A stretch of DNA of 64,000 bases, taken from contig CAJKGK010000017.1 of the NCBI GenBank assembly GCA_905199445.1, positions 7,572 to 71,571 on the forward strand. Reading direction: 5' to 3'. Under the pieces are notes generated by a model. The model did no database searches, was not told the origin of the DNA, and worked only from the letters and a program-made list of their open reading frames with translations. The DNA comes from an uncultured Lachnospiraceae bacterium (GTDB lineage Bacteria; Bacillota; Clostridia; Lachnospirales; Lachnospiraceae). A program made the position numbers and the translations under genes. Of this stretch, positions 42,546 to 51,857 are shown piece after piece; position 1 is the first letter of the stretch; every line of letters starts with the position of its first letter.

Positions 42546-44174
42546 ATGCGTTTTGGTGTTCAGTTGTATGGTTTAAGCGAGGTGTTTAAAAAGGCTCCGG
42601 AAGCTTGTTTAAAAAGATTATCAGAGATGGGATATGGCTGGATCGAGCCGTGTGTGACATTGGAAAATGGGGACTGGACCGGGAGTGCAGCCTGGACAGA
42701 GGATGATTTTGCGGTTTATATGCCGGATATCAAAAAATATCATCTGGCTGTGGAATCCTGTCACATTAGTTTTGAGTGCTGGGATGGTGCCGGGGAAAAG
42801 ATGGTGGAATTTGGCAGACAGTATGGTATTCGCCAGTTTGTATGTCCCTGTCCCGCAGATGTTACGCAGGATGCTTATGAGACATTTGCAGAAATAATTA
42901 TGCCGGTGGCAGAGGTTTTGGCCCGTGAAGGGATTAAGCTGCTGCTGCATAATGGTGCAAATGAAATTAGAGTGAAGTTTGGAAATCAAACGGCTTACGA
43001 ATGGCTTCTAAAGCGCTGCGGCGGAATGATCGGTGCTCAGCCGGATCTGGGGTGGATATTAAATGGCGGTGAGGATCCGGAAGAATTTCTGTGGAAAAAT
43101 AAAGGTTTGATCTGGTCAATTCACTATAAAGATATGGATAAATGTCGGTGTGAAACATCACTGGGTACAGGAACTTTGGATGTGACGGCCTGCTTTCAGT
43201 TTGCCAGAGCCAAGGAGCTTATTCAGTATGTGGATCAGGATGCCAGCGAAGGGGATTTTTTGGACGATCTCCATCATTCCATTCAGTGTCTGAAGTTATT
43301 GACTTCATGCAGAGAACGGACAAAAAGCCGGCTTTGTATTTTAGACACTGAAACCGGCAGTCTTACCGAGTTGGCAGAATTTGATGAGGTGATTGAGGCG
43401 CCGAACTGGAAATTTGATACCAATACTTTGATTTATAATTCTAATGGACGGATATGGTCGTATGACATCCAGTCAGGCGCGCGGCGCTGTCTGGATACAG
43501 GAATGTGTGTGAACTGCAACAATGACCATGTACTGTCATCGGATCAGAAGCGGCTGGCTGTCAGCCATGCACAGGAGGGCAGCTGGAAATCAGGTATTTA
43601 TATACTTCCTGCAGAGGGGGGAGATCCTGTACCTGTACCGACTGATCCTATGAGTTTTTTACATGGCTGGTCACCGGACGGCAAAGCACTTTCCTATTGC
43701 GGAATTTGCGAGGGAGAGGGCGGCTGGTCCACGGATATTTATACGGTGTCAGAAGACGGCAAACTTCACCGGCGCCTGACTCAGAATAACGGTTTTAACG
43801 ATGGCCCGGAATATTCACCGGATGGACAGTATATTTGGTTTTGCAGCACCCGTACCGGCCTTATGCAGGTTTGGAGAATGAAAAACGATGGAAGCGAACA
43901 GACACAGATGGCCTGTACAGATCGTAATGACTGGTTCCCGCATGTATCTAGAGACGGGAAAAAGGTTGTTTATCTGTCTTACAGCCAGTTGGGACTGGAT
44001 GCCGATGAACATCTGCCGAATATGCATGTGGAGCTTTGGATGATGGACAGTGACGGAAGTCATCGAAGAAAGCTTTTATCATTTTTCGGAGGTCAGGGTT
44101 CGATGAATGTGAATTCCTGGTCAAAAGACAGCAGATTTGTTGCATTGGTAACTTATGAGCTGGAACATTTATGA
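42546..44174 (+). CDS. Sugar-phosphate isomerase-like TIM barrel fused to a TolB-like beta-propeller
   Basis: 542 aa. Residues 1 to about 255 form a xylose-isomerase-like TIM barrel: F-G-V-Q-L-Y-G-L, L-L-L-H-N-G-A-N-E, and metal-type residues in Q-P-D-L-G-W and H-Y-K-D-M. From about 265 on there are six PD40/TolB-like blades, for example W-S-P-D-G-K-A-L-S-Y, Y-S-P-D-G-Q-Y-I-W-F and V-S-R-D-G-K-K-V-V-Y, with recurring D-S-D-G-S. No signal peptide, so cytoplasmic. GGAGG precedes the ATG. It follows the esterase gene by 91 bp and may share its transcript. The pairing suggests carbohydrate use; substrate unknown. Confidence 0.85.
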   Translation: MRFGVQLYGLSEVFKKAPEACLKRLSEMGYGWIEPCVTLENGDWTGSAAWTEDDFAVYMPDIKKYHLAVESCHISFECWDGAGEKMVEFGRQYGIRQFVCPCPADVTQDAYETFAEIIMPVAEVLAREGIKLLLHNGANEIRVKFGNQTAYEWLLKRCGGMIGAQPDLGWILNGGEDPEEFLWKNKGLIWSIHYKDMDKCRCETSLGTGTLDVTACFQFARAKELIQYVDQDASEGDFLDDLHHSIQCLKLLTSCRERTKSRLCILDTETGSLTELAEFDEVIEAPNWKFDTNTLIYNSNGRIWSYDIQSGARRCLDTGMCVNCNNDHVLSSDQKRLAVSHAQEGSWKSGIYILPAEGGDPVPVPTDPMSFLHGWSPDGKALSYCGICEGEGGWSTDIYTVSEDGKLHRRLTQNNGFNDGPEYSPDGQYIWFCSTRTGLMQVWRMKNDGSEQTQMACTDRNDWFPHVSRDGKKVVYLSYSQLGLDADEHLPNMHVELWMMDSDGSHRRKLLSFFGGQGSMNVNSWSKDSRFVALVTYELEHL

Positions 44175-44213
44175 TTAGAAGCTTTATTGAAAGATTGGTA
44201 AAGAAATAAATTC

Positions 44214-44275
44214 AGACCCCTGTGTTGTTTTGAACGTTCAAATGTATGCGTTCAAAACAACACAGGGGTCTTTTA
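44214..44275 (+). terminator. Long perfect-stem terminator
   Basis: Two 23-bp perfectly complementary arms (44214-44236 and 44249-44271) with a 12-nt loop and a T run. It is unusually long for an intrinsic terminator. Confidence 0.88.
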
Positions 44276-44342
44276 ACGGTTAGTGTATGTACACAAAATA
44301 TACAGTCCTACGGCCGTTGGTATATTGTTGAAATGATATTGA

Positions 44343-46073
44343 TTATTTAAACTGCATTTCATAATAATGGGCATAAATGCCGCCGTTTTCAATCAATGAA
44401 TCATGAGAGCCCCGTTCGGCAATACCGTTGTCTGACACAACAAGAATTTCGTCTGCATTGCGGATCGTGGAAAGACGATGGGCAATCGTGATTGTTGTAC
44501 GGTTTTTTGCCAGTGCCTCAAGGCTTTTCTGAATCCAGCGTTCACTTTCGTTGTCCAGGGCGCTGGTGGCTTCATCCAGAATCAGAATCGGCGGGTTTTT
44601 AAGAAACACACGGGCAATGGAGATTCGCTGTTTCTGGCCTCCGGAAAGTCTTGTCCCCCGCTCACCCACAAAAGTATCATAGCCATCGGGAAGTTCCTGA
44701 ATAAATTCATGAATATTGGCTTTTTTGGCTGCTTCGATGATTTCTTCCATGGTGGCCTCCGGTTTGCCGTAAGCAATATTTTCTTTGACAGTGCCGCAGA
44801 ACAGATATACATCCTGCTGAACAATACCGATCTGACTTCTCAGACTTTTTAAGGTCAGTGTACGGACGTCCTGACCGTCAATGGTAATCCTGCCGCCGGT
44901 GATGTCATAAAATCTGGGGAGCAGGTTACAGATCGTTGTTTTTCCGCTGCCGGACGGACCAACCAGGGCAATGGAACGGCCGGCCGGTATATCAAAGGAA
45001 ACATTGGTCAATACCGGTGTGTCATCATCGGAATAGTGGAAAGATACATTTTCATAGGCCACATGACCGCGGACATTTTCAAGGGCTTTGGCATCAGGCG
45101 CATCCTTGATTTCCGGATCAGTTTCAATGACTGCCGTAAATCGGCGAAAACCTGAAAGACCTTTCTGGATCATCTCGGTCAGCTCCACAAGAATCTGGAT
45201 CGGGCTTATAAAGATACCGATGTACAGTGCGTACATGGCCAGGTCTGCGGCATCCATCTGACCTTTGGCGATGAGAAAACCGCCGAAAATTAATGTTACA
45301 AGGTACATCATACCCTGGAAAAACAGGTTAAAGCCCATGAAGTTTCCCATACATTTATAGTTGGCATCTTTGGACAGCAAAAAGCCGTGGTTGCTTTTGC
45401 CGAACTTTTTGCGTTCGATTTCTTCATTGGCAAAGGACTGAACCACACGGATTCCGGCCAGAGTGTCCTGCAGGCTGGCATTAACCTCACCGATCTTTTT
45501 GCGGTTATCCATAAAGGTAAGCTGCATACGCTTGTTTTGGCTAATGGAAAATGCAAACATACAGATCACAAGTACAACAAGAGGGATGGCCAGACGCCAG
45601 TTGATCAGAAACAGGAAAATAAAGGAACCCACGATTTTAATTACAGAAATAAACAGATTTTCAGGGCCATGGTGGGCAAATTCTGCAATATCAAAAAGGT
45701 CGGATACAAGCTTGCTCATCATCTGTCCGGAATTATTCTGGTCATAGTAAGAAAATGAAAGCTTTTCATAATGTTCGAACAGCTGCTGGCGCATATCCCG
45801 CTCCATATTGGCGCCCATCATGTGTCCCTGATAGCTGACATAATATTTACAAAAACTCTGAACCAGATACATGATCAGAAGACCTGCTGCAATAGGAAGC
45901 AGAGCATTCAGAATCTGCGATGCGCTTTGTGTAAATAAAGTATTGGTCAGGGTTCTCAGAATCTGGGGATAAGCCAGATCCACAATACTGATCACTGTTG
46001 CACAGAGCAGGTCAATAAAAAAGACCGCTTTATACGGTTTGTAATAATGAATAAATTTTTTCAATGTGTCCAT
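44343..46073 (-). CDS. ABC exporter, fused permease-ATPase (MsbA/multidrug type)
   Basis: 576 aa. Six TM helices (about residues 15-310) precede an ATPase domain with Walker A G-P-S-G-S-G-K-T-T (about 371-379), signature L-S-G-G-Q, Walker B I-L-I-L-D-E-A-T-S-A-L-D and the H-loop I-A-H-R-L-S. It is a half-transporter, so it works as a homodimer or with another half; no partner lies nearby. Substrate unknown, probably a drug or lipid. The ribosome site AAAGGGA lies before the ATG at 46073. Confidence 0.93.
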   Translation of the reverse strand: MDTLKKFIHYYKPYKAVFFIDLLCATVISIVDLAYPQILRTLTNTLFTQSASQILNALLPIAAGLLIMYLVQSFCKYYVSYQGHMMGANMERDMRQQLFEHYEKLSFSYYDQNNSGQMMSKLVSDLFDIAEFAHHGPENLFISVIKIVGSFIFLFLINWRLAIPLVVLVICMFAFSISQNKRMQLTFMDNRKKIGEVNASLQDTLAGIRVVQSFANEEIERKKFGKSNHGFLLSKDANYKCMGNFMGFNLFFQGMMYLVTLIFGGFLIAKGQMDAADLAMYALYIGIFISPIQILVELTEMIQKGLSGFRRFTAVIETDPEIKDAPDAKALENVRGHVAYENVSFHYSDDDTPVLTNVSFDIPAGRSIALVGPSGSGKTTICNLLPRFYDITGGRITIDGQDVRTLTLKSLRSQIGIVQQDVYLFCGTVKENIAYGKPEATMEEIIEAAKKANIHEFIQELPDGYDTFVGERGTRLSGGQKQRISIARVFLKNPPILILDEATSALDNESERWIQKSLEALAKNRTTITIAHRLSTIRNADEILVVSDNGIAERGSHDSLIENGGIYAHYYEMQFK

Positions 46074-46182
46074 AATTGTCCCTTTCTCTTTAAATTTTCT
46101 TCATCTATTTTAGCATGAGACAAGGAAAATTTCCATAGATGAGATATTTTTTGTACTAAATGAAAAACATGTTTTTTGAAGC

Positions 46183-46211
46183 TTGAACTTTATGGAATAA
46201 AGCGCTATACT
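46183..46211 (+). promoter_or_regulatory. pflB promoter
   Basis: TTGAAC (46183-46188), 17 bp, TATACT (46206-46211). Confidence 0.7.
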
Positions 46212-46224
46212 GTTACAGTAAAAG

Positions 46225-46244
46225 GTTAGTAAGACCTAACTAAC
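46225..46244 (+). promoter_or_regulatory. Inverted repeat after the pflB promoter (possible operator)
   Basis: GTTAGT (46225-46230) and ACTAAC (46239-46244), 8 bp apart, just downstream of the expected transcript start. A repressor or redox regulator could bind here; no regulator is assigned. Confidence 0.4.
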
Positions 46245-46284
46245 AAAAATTAAATGTTCTTTACAAAAGAAAGGTGGCTTTGTT

Positions 46285-48537
46285 ATGGCATTTTATGAAG
46301 CATGGTCCGGGTTTGCCGGAAAAAAATGGACAGAAGAAGTCAATGTACGTGACTTTATACAAAATAATTATAAACAGTACGAAGGGGACGAATCCTTTTT
46401 GGTTGGCCCTACAAAGGCAACAGATCTGCTTTGGGGAGAACTTCAGAAGCTGCAGAAGGCGGAACGGGCCAAAGGCGGTGTGCTGGATATGGAAACAAAG
46501 ATTGTTTCCGGCATTAACGCTTATCCTGCAGGTTATATTAAGGATGAATTAAAGGACCTGGAGCAGATTGTAGGGCTTCAGACAGACCGTCCCCTAAAGC
46601 GGGCGTTTATGCCTTTTGGGGGGATTAAAACTGCAGAGCAGGCCTGTGAAACCTATGGTTATCAGGTAGATGAAAATCTTCACAAAATTTTTACTGAATA
46701 CCATAAAACTCATAATCAGGCCGTATTTGATGCATATACACCGGAAATGCTAAAAGCAAGACATAATCATATTATTACAGGACTTCCCGATACGTATGGC
46801 CGCGGACGTATTGTGGGTGATTACAGAAGGGTTGCCCTGTATGGTATTGATTTTCTCATTGAGGCAAAGAAAAAGGATCTTCTAAACTGCGGCGATGGGA
46901 CAATGGTCGATGAGGTTATCCGTCTTCGTGAAGAAATTGCCGAGCAGATCAAAGCCTTGAAACAGATGAAAGAATTAGGCAAAACTTATGGATATGATAT
47001 TTCGGCACCGGCCAAAAATGCAAAGGAGGCCGTTCAGTGGCTGTATTTCGGTTATCTGGCAGCGATTAAAACGCAGAATGGTGCGGCCATGAGTGTTGGA
47101 CGTGTATCCACATTTTTGGATATTTACATTGAAAGAGACCTGGAAAACGGAACACTTACAGAGATGCAGGCGCAGGAACTGATTGATCATTTTGTCATGA
47201 AATGCCGTATGGTTAAGTTTGGGCGAATTCCATCCTATAATCAGCTGTTTTCAGGGGATCCGGTATGGGCCACACTGGAAGTCGCCGGCTTTGGCGTGGA
47301 TGGCCGTCATATGGTTACAAAAAATGATTATCGTTTTCTGCACACACTGGAAAATATGGGACCGTCGCCGGAACCCAATCTTACGGTCTTATATTCGTCC
47401 AGGCTTCCGGAAAATTTCAGAAAATATGCAGCTGTAATTTCTGTGCGGACAAGTTCAATTCAGTATGAGAATGATGATGTGATGCGTCCGGTATGGGGCG
47501 ATGATTATTCCATATGCTGCTGTGTGTCTGCCACTCAGACAGGAAAGGAAATTCAGTTTTTCGGAGCCCGGGCCAACCTGGCCAAATGCCTGCTTTATGC
47601 CATCAACGGCGGCCGGGACATGAAAACAGGAGAGCAGGTAGGGCCTGAATATGCACCGATTACATCCGAGTATCTGGATTTTGATGAGGTGATGCACAAA
47701 TTTGATCTGATGATGGACTGGCTGGCCGGTCTGTATGTGAATACGTTGAACCTGATTCACTATATGCATGATAAATATTATTATGAGGCAGCGGAAATGG
47801 CGCTGATTGATACCGATGTCAGGCGGACATTTGCGACGGGAATTGCCGGATTTTCTCATGTTATAGACTCGCTGTGCGCCATTAAATATGCCAGGGTAAA
47901 ACCGATCCGCAATACAGATGGCCTGATTGTGGATTTTGAAACCACAGGGGATTTCCCAAGATATGGCAATGATGATGACCGGGCTGATGATCTTGCGGTA
48001 TGGCTGTTAAAAACATTTCTTGAGAAGATCAAAAAAAGACATACGTATAGAAACTCTGAACCCACAACCTCTATTTTGACCATTACGTCCAATGTGGTAT
48101 ATGGAAAAGCAACCGGGAATATGCCTGACGGCCGCAGAGCGGGAACGCCGCTGGCTCCAGGTGCGAATCCAAGCTATGGTGCGGAGAAAAACGGACTTTT
48201 GGCTTCCTTAAATTCTGTGGCCAAGCTTCCTTATGAATATGCCCTTGACGGAATTTCCAATACACAGACCATTAATCCATCGGCGTTGGGACACGATGAA
48301 CGGGAGCAGAAAAATAATCTTGTACAGATTATGGACGGATACTTTAATCAGGGCGCCCATCATCTGAATGTGAATGTTTTCGGCCGTGAAAAACTGGAAG
48401 ATGCGATGGAGCATCCGGAAAAAGAAGAATATGCCAACTTTACGATTCGTGTATCGGGCTATGCGGTTAAATTTATTGATCTTACAAGGGAGCAGCAATT
48501 GGATGTTATTTCCAGAACCTGTCATGAGAGGATGTAG
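46285..48537 (+). CDS. pflB: Formate C-acetyltransferase (pyruvate formate-lyase)
   Basis: 750 aa. PFL splits pyruvate with CoA to acetyl-CoA and formate by a glycyl radical mechanism. I-R-V-S-G-Y-A-V-K-F puts the radical at Gly725. The active-site pair sits in I-C-C-C-V-S (Cys411-413; Cys412/413 align with the E. coli pair). The C-terminus L-T-R-E-Q-Q-L-D-V-I-S-R-T matches true PFL rather than the diol-dehydratase or choline-lyase types. AAAGGTGG precedes the ATG. pflA follows after 2 bp. Confidence 0.97.
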   Translation: MAFYEAWSGFAGKKWTEEVNVRDFIQNNYKQYEGDESFLVGPTKATDLLWGELQKLQKAERAKGGVLDMETKIVSGINAYPAGYIKDELKDLEQIVGLQTDRPLKRAFMPFGGIKTAEQACETYGYQVDENLHKIFTEYHKTHNQAVFDAYTPEMLKARHNHIITGLPDTYGRGRIVGDYRRVALYGIDFLIEAKKKDLLNCGDGTMVDEVIRLREEIAEQIKALKQMKELGKTYGYDISAPAKNAKEAVQWLYFGYLAAIKTQNGAAMSVGRVSTFLDIYIERDLENGTLTEMQAQELIDHFVMKCRMVKFGRIPSYNQLFSGDPVWATLEVAGFGVDGRHMVTKNDYRFLHTLENMGPSPEPNLTVLYSSRLPENFRKYAAVISVRTSSIQYENDDVMRPVWGDDYSICCCVSATQTGKEIQFFGARANLAKCLLYAINGGRDMKTGEQVGPEYAPITSEYLDFDEVMHKFDLMMDWLAGLYVNTLNLIHYMHDKYYYEAAEMALIDTDVRRTFATGIAGFSHVIDSLCAIKYARVKPIRNTDGLIVDFETTGDFPRYGNDDDRADDLAVWLLKTFLEKIKKRHTYRNSEPTTSILTITSNVVYGKATGNMPDGRRAGTPLAPGANPSYGAEKNGLLASLNSVAKLPYEYALDGISNTQTINPSALGHDEREQKNNLVQIMDGYFNQGAHHLNVNVFGREKLEDAMEHPEKEEYANFTIRVSGYAVKFIDLTREQQLDVISRTCHERM

Positions 48538-48539
48538 CG

Positions 48540-49289
48540 ATGAACGGATATATACATTCCCTGGAAAGCTTTGGCTCAGTGGATGGGCCTGGGGTACGGT
48601 ATGTTATTTTTTTACAGGGCTGTCGGATGCGGTGTCAGTTTTGTCATAATCCGGATACATGGCAATTACAGTCTGGTCAGGTGTTTACTGCGGATGAGCT
48701 TCTTGAAAAGGCACTTAGATATCGGGGATACTGGGGAAGCCAGGGGGGGATCACGGTCAGCGGCGGTGAACCCCTGCTGCAGATTGATTTTTTGCTGGAG
48801 CTTTTTAAGAAAGCTAAATCACAGGGTATTCATACGGTGATTGATACAGCCGGTAATCCGTTTACAAAGGAAGAGCCGTTTTTCGGGAAATTTCAGGCGC
48901 TAATGACGTATACAGACCTGCTGCTGCTGGATCTGAAGGAGATTAATGAAGAAAAACACCAGGTGCTGACCGGTGTTTCCAACACGAATATTCTGGAAAT
49001 GGCCCGTTATCTTTCACAAATCGGAAAACCGGTGTGGATTCGTCATGTCCTTGTGCCAGACCGCAGTGACTTTGATGAGGATTTAAAAGCATTGTCCGGA
49101 TTTTTGAAAAAACTGAAAAATGTTCAGAGGGTAGAAGTGCTTCCTTATCATACAATGGGTGTGTTTAAATGGCAGAATATGGGTATTCCCTATCCACTGG
49201 AAGGCATTTGCCCGCCTTCAAAGGCACGGGTTGAAAATGCCTGCCGTATACTGGATACGGATTCCTATACGGGTTATCTTGAGAAATAA
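48540..49289 (+). CDS. pflA: Pyruvate formate-lyase activating enzyme
   Basis: 249 aa. Radical SAM activase that abstracts the H atom from Gly725 of PflB. The [4Fe-4S] motif is C-x3-C-x2-C at Cys28, 32 and 35 (G-C-R-M-R-C-Q-F-C-H-N). V-S-G-G-E-P-L-L-Q and D-T-A-G-N follow. No extra ferredoxin domain is present, as expected for a PFL activase. GAGGATG in the end of pflB is its ribosome site. The start is only 2 bp from the pflB stop, so the pair is cotranscribed. Confidence 0.97.
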   Translation: MNGYIHSLESFGSVDGPGVRYVIFLQGCRMRCQFCHNPDTWQLQSGQVFTADELLEKALRYRGYWGSQGGITVSGGEPLLQIDFLLELFKKAKSQGIHTVIDTAGNPFTKEEPFFGKFQALMTYTDLLLLDLKEINEEKHQVLTGVSNTNILEMARYLSQIGKPVWIRHVLVPDRSDFDEDLKALSGFLKKLKNVQRVEVLPYHTMGVFKWQNMGIPYPLEGICPPSKARVENACRILDTDSYTGYLEK

Positions 49290-49352
49290 CAGACAACGTA
49301 TTCATACAAACAAGTACCAACCCATACAAATAACGATAAGCTCAAATAAGCA

Positions 49353-49400
49353 AAATCGGGTCAGCGGCGTATTCATTCGTGCCGCTGACCCGATTTAAAT
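49353..49400. terminator. Bidirectional terminator between pflA and the Gfo/Idh gene
   Basis: Sixteen perfect base pairs, AAATCGGGTCAGCGGC (49353-49368) with GCCGCTGACCCGATTT (49381-49396). Confidence 0.85.
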
Positions 49401-49427
49401 TTAATCGTTTAGATTCAACTACAATGT

Positions 49428-50573
49428 TTAAATTTCAGGAATCTGAATTTCGATTTCATGTCCCAGCTTGTCTGACTGTACGATACCATCGATAATTGCC
49501 TGATTATAAAGAATCTGGCTGGATGGTACCGGTGCAGGAAGTCCCTGTTCGATGGCATCGATAAAGGAACGCAGTTTCAGGTAGAACAGTCCGCCAAAGG
49601 AATCGCCCTGTGGTTCAGGTGGAATTTCGATTTCAACCTGTTTTCCGGCCACATCTTTGTAAAGCTTTAACGGTCCGCCGATTGTTCCGTTCCAACATTC
49701 TGTTGACGGGATTCTTAAAGCGCCTTCTGTACCCATGATGATGGTATCTCCCGGTGTGTCGATATGCATAGCCCATGCAATTCTGAAGTCCAGAATAATA
49801 CCACCTTCCAGACGAACAAAGGCTGCAGCAAAATCATCGACATTAAAACGTTTGGCATCTTCGGGATTATTATACTTTGGATTGCTTCCAAAGAAACCGG
49901 AACGATAGCCAGTCACTGTCAATGGTTTTGGATAACCGATGGCATTTAAAACCATATCAAGAGAATAGCAGCCGATGTCACCAAGAGCTCCGATACCGGC
50001 AGTTTTTTCTTCAATAAAGGTGCTGTTTGGAATACCTCTTCTGCGGCCGCCGCCGGTCTGAATATAGTAAATCTGTCCGAGCTCGCCGGAATCTACGACT
50101 TTTTTTATCATTTTCATATTTTCATCCATACGAGGCTGGAAACCTAAGGAAAGGAGCTTGCCGCTCTTTTTCTCTGCACGGATAATTTCAACGGCTTCTT
50201 CGGTTGTGACGCACATTGGTTTTTCAAGAATAACATGAATTCCTTTATTTAAAGCATCGATTGTACACTGGGCATGGGTTTTGTTATATGTACAAACACA
50301 TACAGCGTCCAGTGTCTCATGTTCAAGCATATCTGTATGGGAAAGATAGCAATGAACATTTTCCACACCATAACGTTCAAAAAAAGCTTCTGCTTTTCCG
50401 GGAATTAAATCTGCACCGGCAACGATATCCACATCCGGCATTTGTTTTAAGGCTTCTACATGAGATTCTGCAATCCAGCCTGTACCAATAATACCAAATT
50501 TTAACTTTCGGTCAAATTTGATTTCTTTTTTCTGACTGGGCGGTGTAAATTGGCTTAATACTGCATCTGACAT
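49428..50573 (-). CDS. Gfo/Idh/MocA family NAD(P)-dependent oxidoreductase
   Basis: 381 aa from ATG 50573, preceded by GGAGAAGG. The Rossmann start is F-G-I-I-G-T-G-W-I-A-E-S-H; E-K-P-M-C-V-T is the family hallmark, with the catalytic lysine. The C-terminal alpha/beta domain has G-D-I-G-C-Y-S-L-D. Members oxidise sugars, inositols or amino-sugars. The divergent AraC-type gene 163 bp away is a likely regulator. Substrate unknown. Confidence 0.92.
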   Translation of the reverse strand: MSDAVLSQFTPPSQKKEIKFDRKLKFGIIGTGWIAESHVEALKQMPDVDIVAGADLIPGKAEAFFERYGVENVHCYLSHTDMLEHETLDAVCVCTYNKTHAQCTIDALNKGIHVILEKPMCVTTEEAVEIIRAEKKSGKLLSLGFQPRMDENMKMIKKVVDSGELGQIYYIQTGGGRRRGIPNSTFIEEKTAGIGALGDIGCYSLDMVLNAIGYPKPLTVTGYRSGFFGSNPKYNNPEDAKRFNVDDFAAAFVRLEGGIILDFRIAWAMHIDTPGDTIIMGTEGALRIPSTECWNGTIGGPLKLYKDVAGKQVEIEIPPEPQGDSFGGLFYLKLRSFIDAIEQGLPAPVPSSQILYNQAIIDGIVQSDKLGHEIEIQIPEI

Positions 50574-50736
50574 AAATACCTTCTCCTTTAAAAAATATAA
50601 AAATTTTTTGCATAAGAAAATCGCAGAACGACCATATGCTTTTACTGGAATCATAAGACAGATTGTGTTATAATACAAGTCATAATCAGGATAATATCAG
50701 CCAATAATTGCGTAAAATGAAAAGAGGATACAAACG

Positions 50737-51603
50737 ATGAAATTTTTTTATGAGGATCGCAACGGCCGCCCTTTTCAAATTAACTACGGAGAACGTCTGG
50801 CCTTTGATGCCCACCTTCATGATCATATCGAAATGGTGGGTATGATTCGGGGAAAAGCAAGGGCTTATGTGGATTCCAGGGCGTACGAGATTAAGGCAGG
50901 CGATGTATTTATTGTATTTCCGAATCAGATTCACAGATATGAGAAAATAGATGAAGAATTTTATATGATTTTTATTTTTCCTCCGGAATTAATCGAGGAT
51001 TTTACCGAGATTTTCAGAACAAAAATTCCTGAGAGTGCGGTTGTGCCTCAGATGATGAAAGACGCATGCATTCAGTATGGTATGGAACGGATTATGGAGC
51101 TGTTTGGGATGCAAGGACTCGGTGATTCCTCTAAGGATCGGGCGGCCCAGTTTAGAGCCATGTACAGGCGTCAGGCTTCTTTGGAGATCCTGCCCTTTCA
51201 GCGGACGGAAATCAAAGGAAACTTTCTGATTATTTTAAGCCGTCTTTTTGCACAGATGAAACTGATTTCCTTTAATCAGGCAGAATCCCAGAGTATACAG
51301 ATGATACTTAATTATTGTACAGCCCATGTCCATGAACCTTTGCTTCTGGAGCAGGTGGCCAAAATCCTTCATTTAAGCAAGTACTATATATCACATTTGT
51401 TTTCCGAAAAACTGCATATGACATATGGTACCTATATTCATACTCTGAAAATTACCGAGGCGGCAAAACTGCTGGAAAAAAGTGATTACTCTGTAACTGA
51501 GGTTGCTTTTGCCTCTGGGTTTAATTCAATGAGAACTTTTAATCGTGTTTTTAAAAAATATACAGGTGTAACTCCTCAGGATTACAGGAAAACGGTGCGC
51601 TAG
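50737..51603 (+). CDS. AraC family regulator with cupin sensor
   Basis: 288 aa. The N-terminal cupin has A-H-L-H-D-H-I-E-M-V, the sugar-sensing pocket of many carbohydrate regulators. The C-terminal half holds two HTH motifs: L-L-L-E-Q-V-A-K-I-L-H-L-S-K-Y-Y-I-S and S-V-T-E-V-A-F-A-S-G-F-N-S, then F-K-K-Y-T-G-V-T-P-Q-D-Y-R-K. It is divergent from the Gfo/Idh gene, which it probably controls. AGAGGA precedes the ATG. The 254 bp after it carry no gene; a weak promoter (TTTCAC, 17 bp, TACAAT at 51819) precedes the next gene. Confidence 0.9.
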   Translation: MKFFYEDRNGRPFQINYGERLAFDAHLHDHIEMVGMIRGKARAYVDSRAYEIKAGDVFIVFPNQIHRYEKIDEEFYMIFIFPPELIEDFTEIFRTKIPESAVVPQMMKDACIQYGMERIMELFGMQGLGDSSKDRAAQFRAMYRRQASLEILPFQRTEIKGNFLIILSRLFAQMKLISFNQAESQSIQMILNYCTAHVHEPLLLEQVAKILHLSKYYISHLFSEKLHMTYGTYIHTLKITEAAKLLEKSDYSVTEVAFASGFNSMRTFNRVFKKYTGVTPQDYRKTVR

Positions 51604-51857
51604 TAAGGATCATATTTTCGGAAAGACGGTTCATCCGTACTGACAGCGGGTCCGTATATTGATCGGTAATATCTGTTTGGGCTGGCTGTGCTTTATGTCG
51701 GTAAAAAGAAAAAAACTCCGTTCAAATTTTGTTCATAACGCTACTGGCGTATATTTTTCCATAAACATCTACAATATTTCTGTATGAATGGAATATTTCA
51801 CTGCTTATATATTTGTGCTACAATAATTCCATAACATGAAAGAAAGGACATAAATTT

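Noticed and set aside
46285..48537. Glycyl radical enzyme other than PFL
   Set aside because: The Cys pair, the C-terminal sequence and the ferredoxin-less activase all match true PFL.
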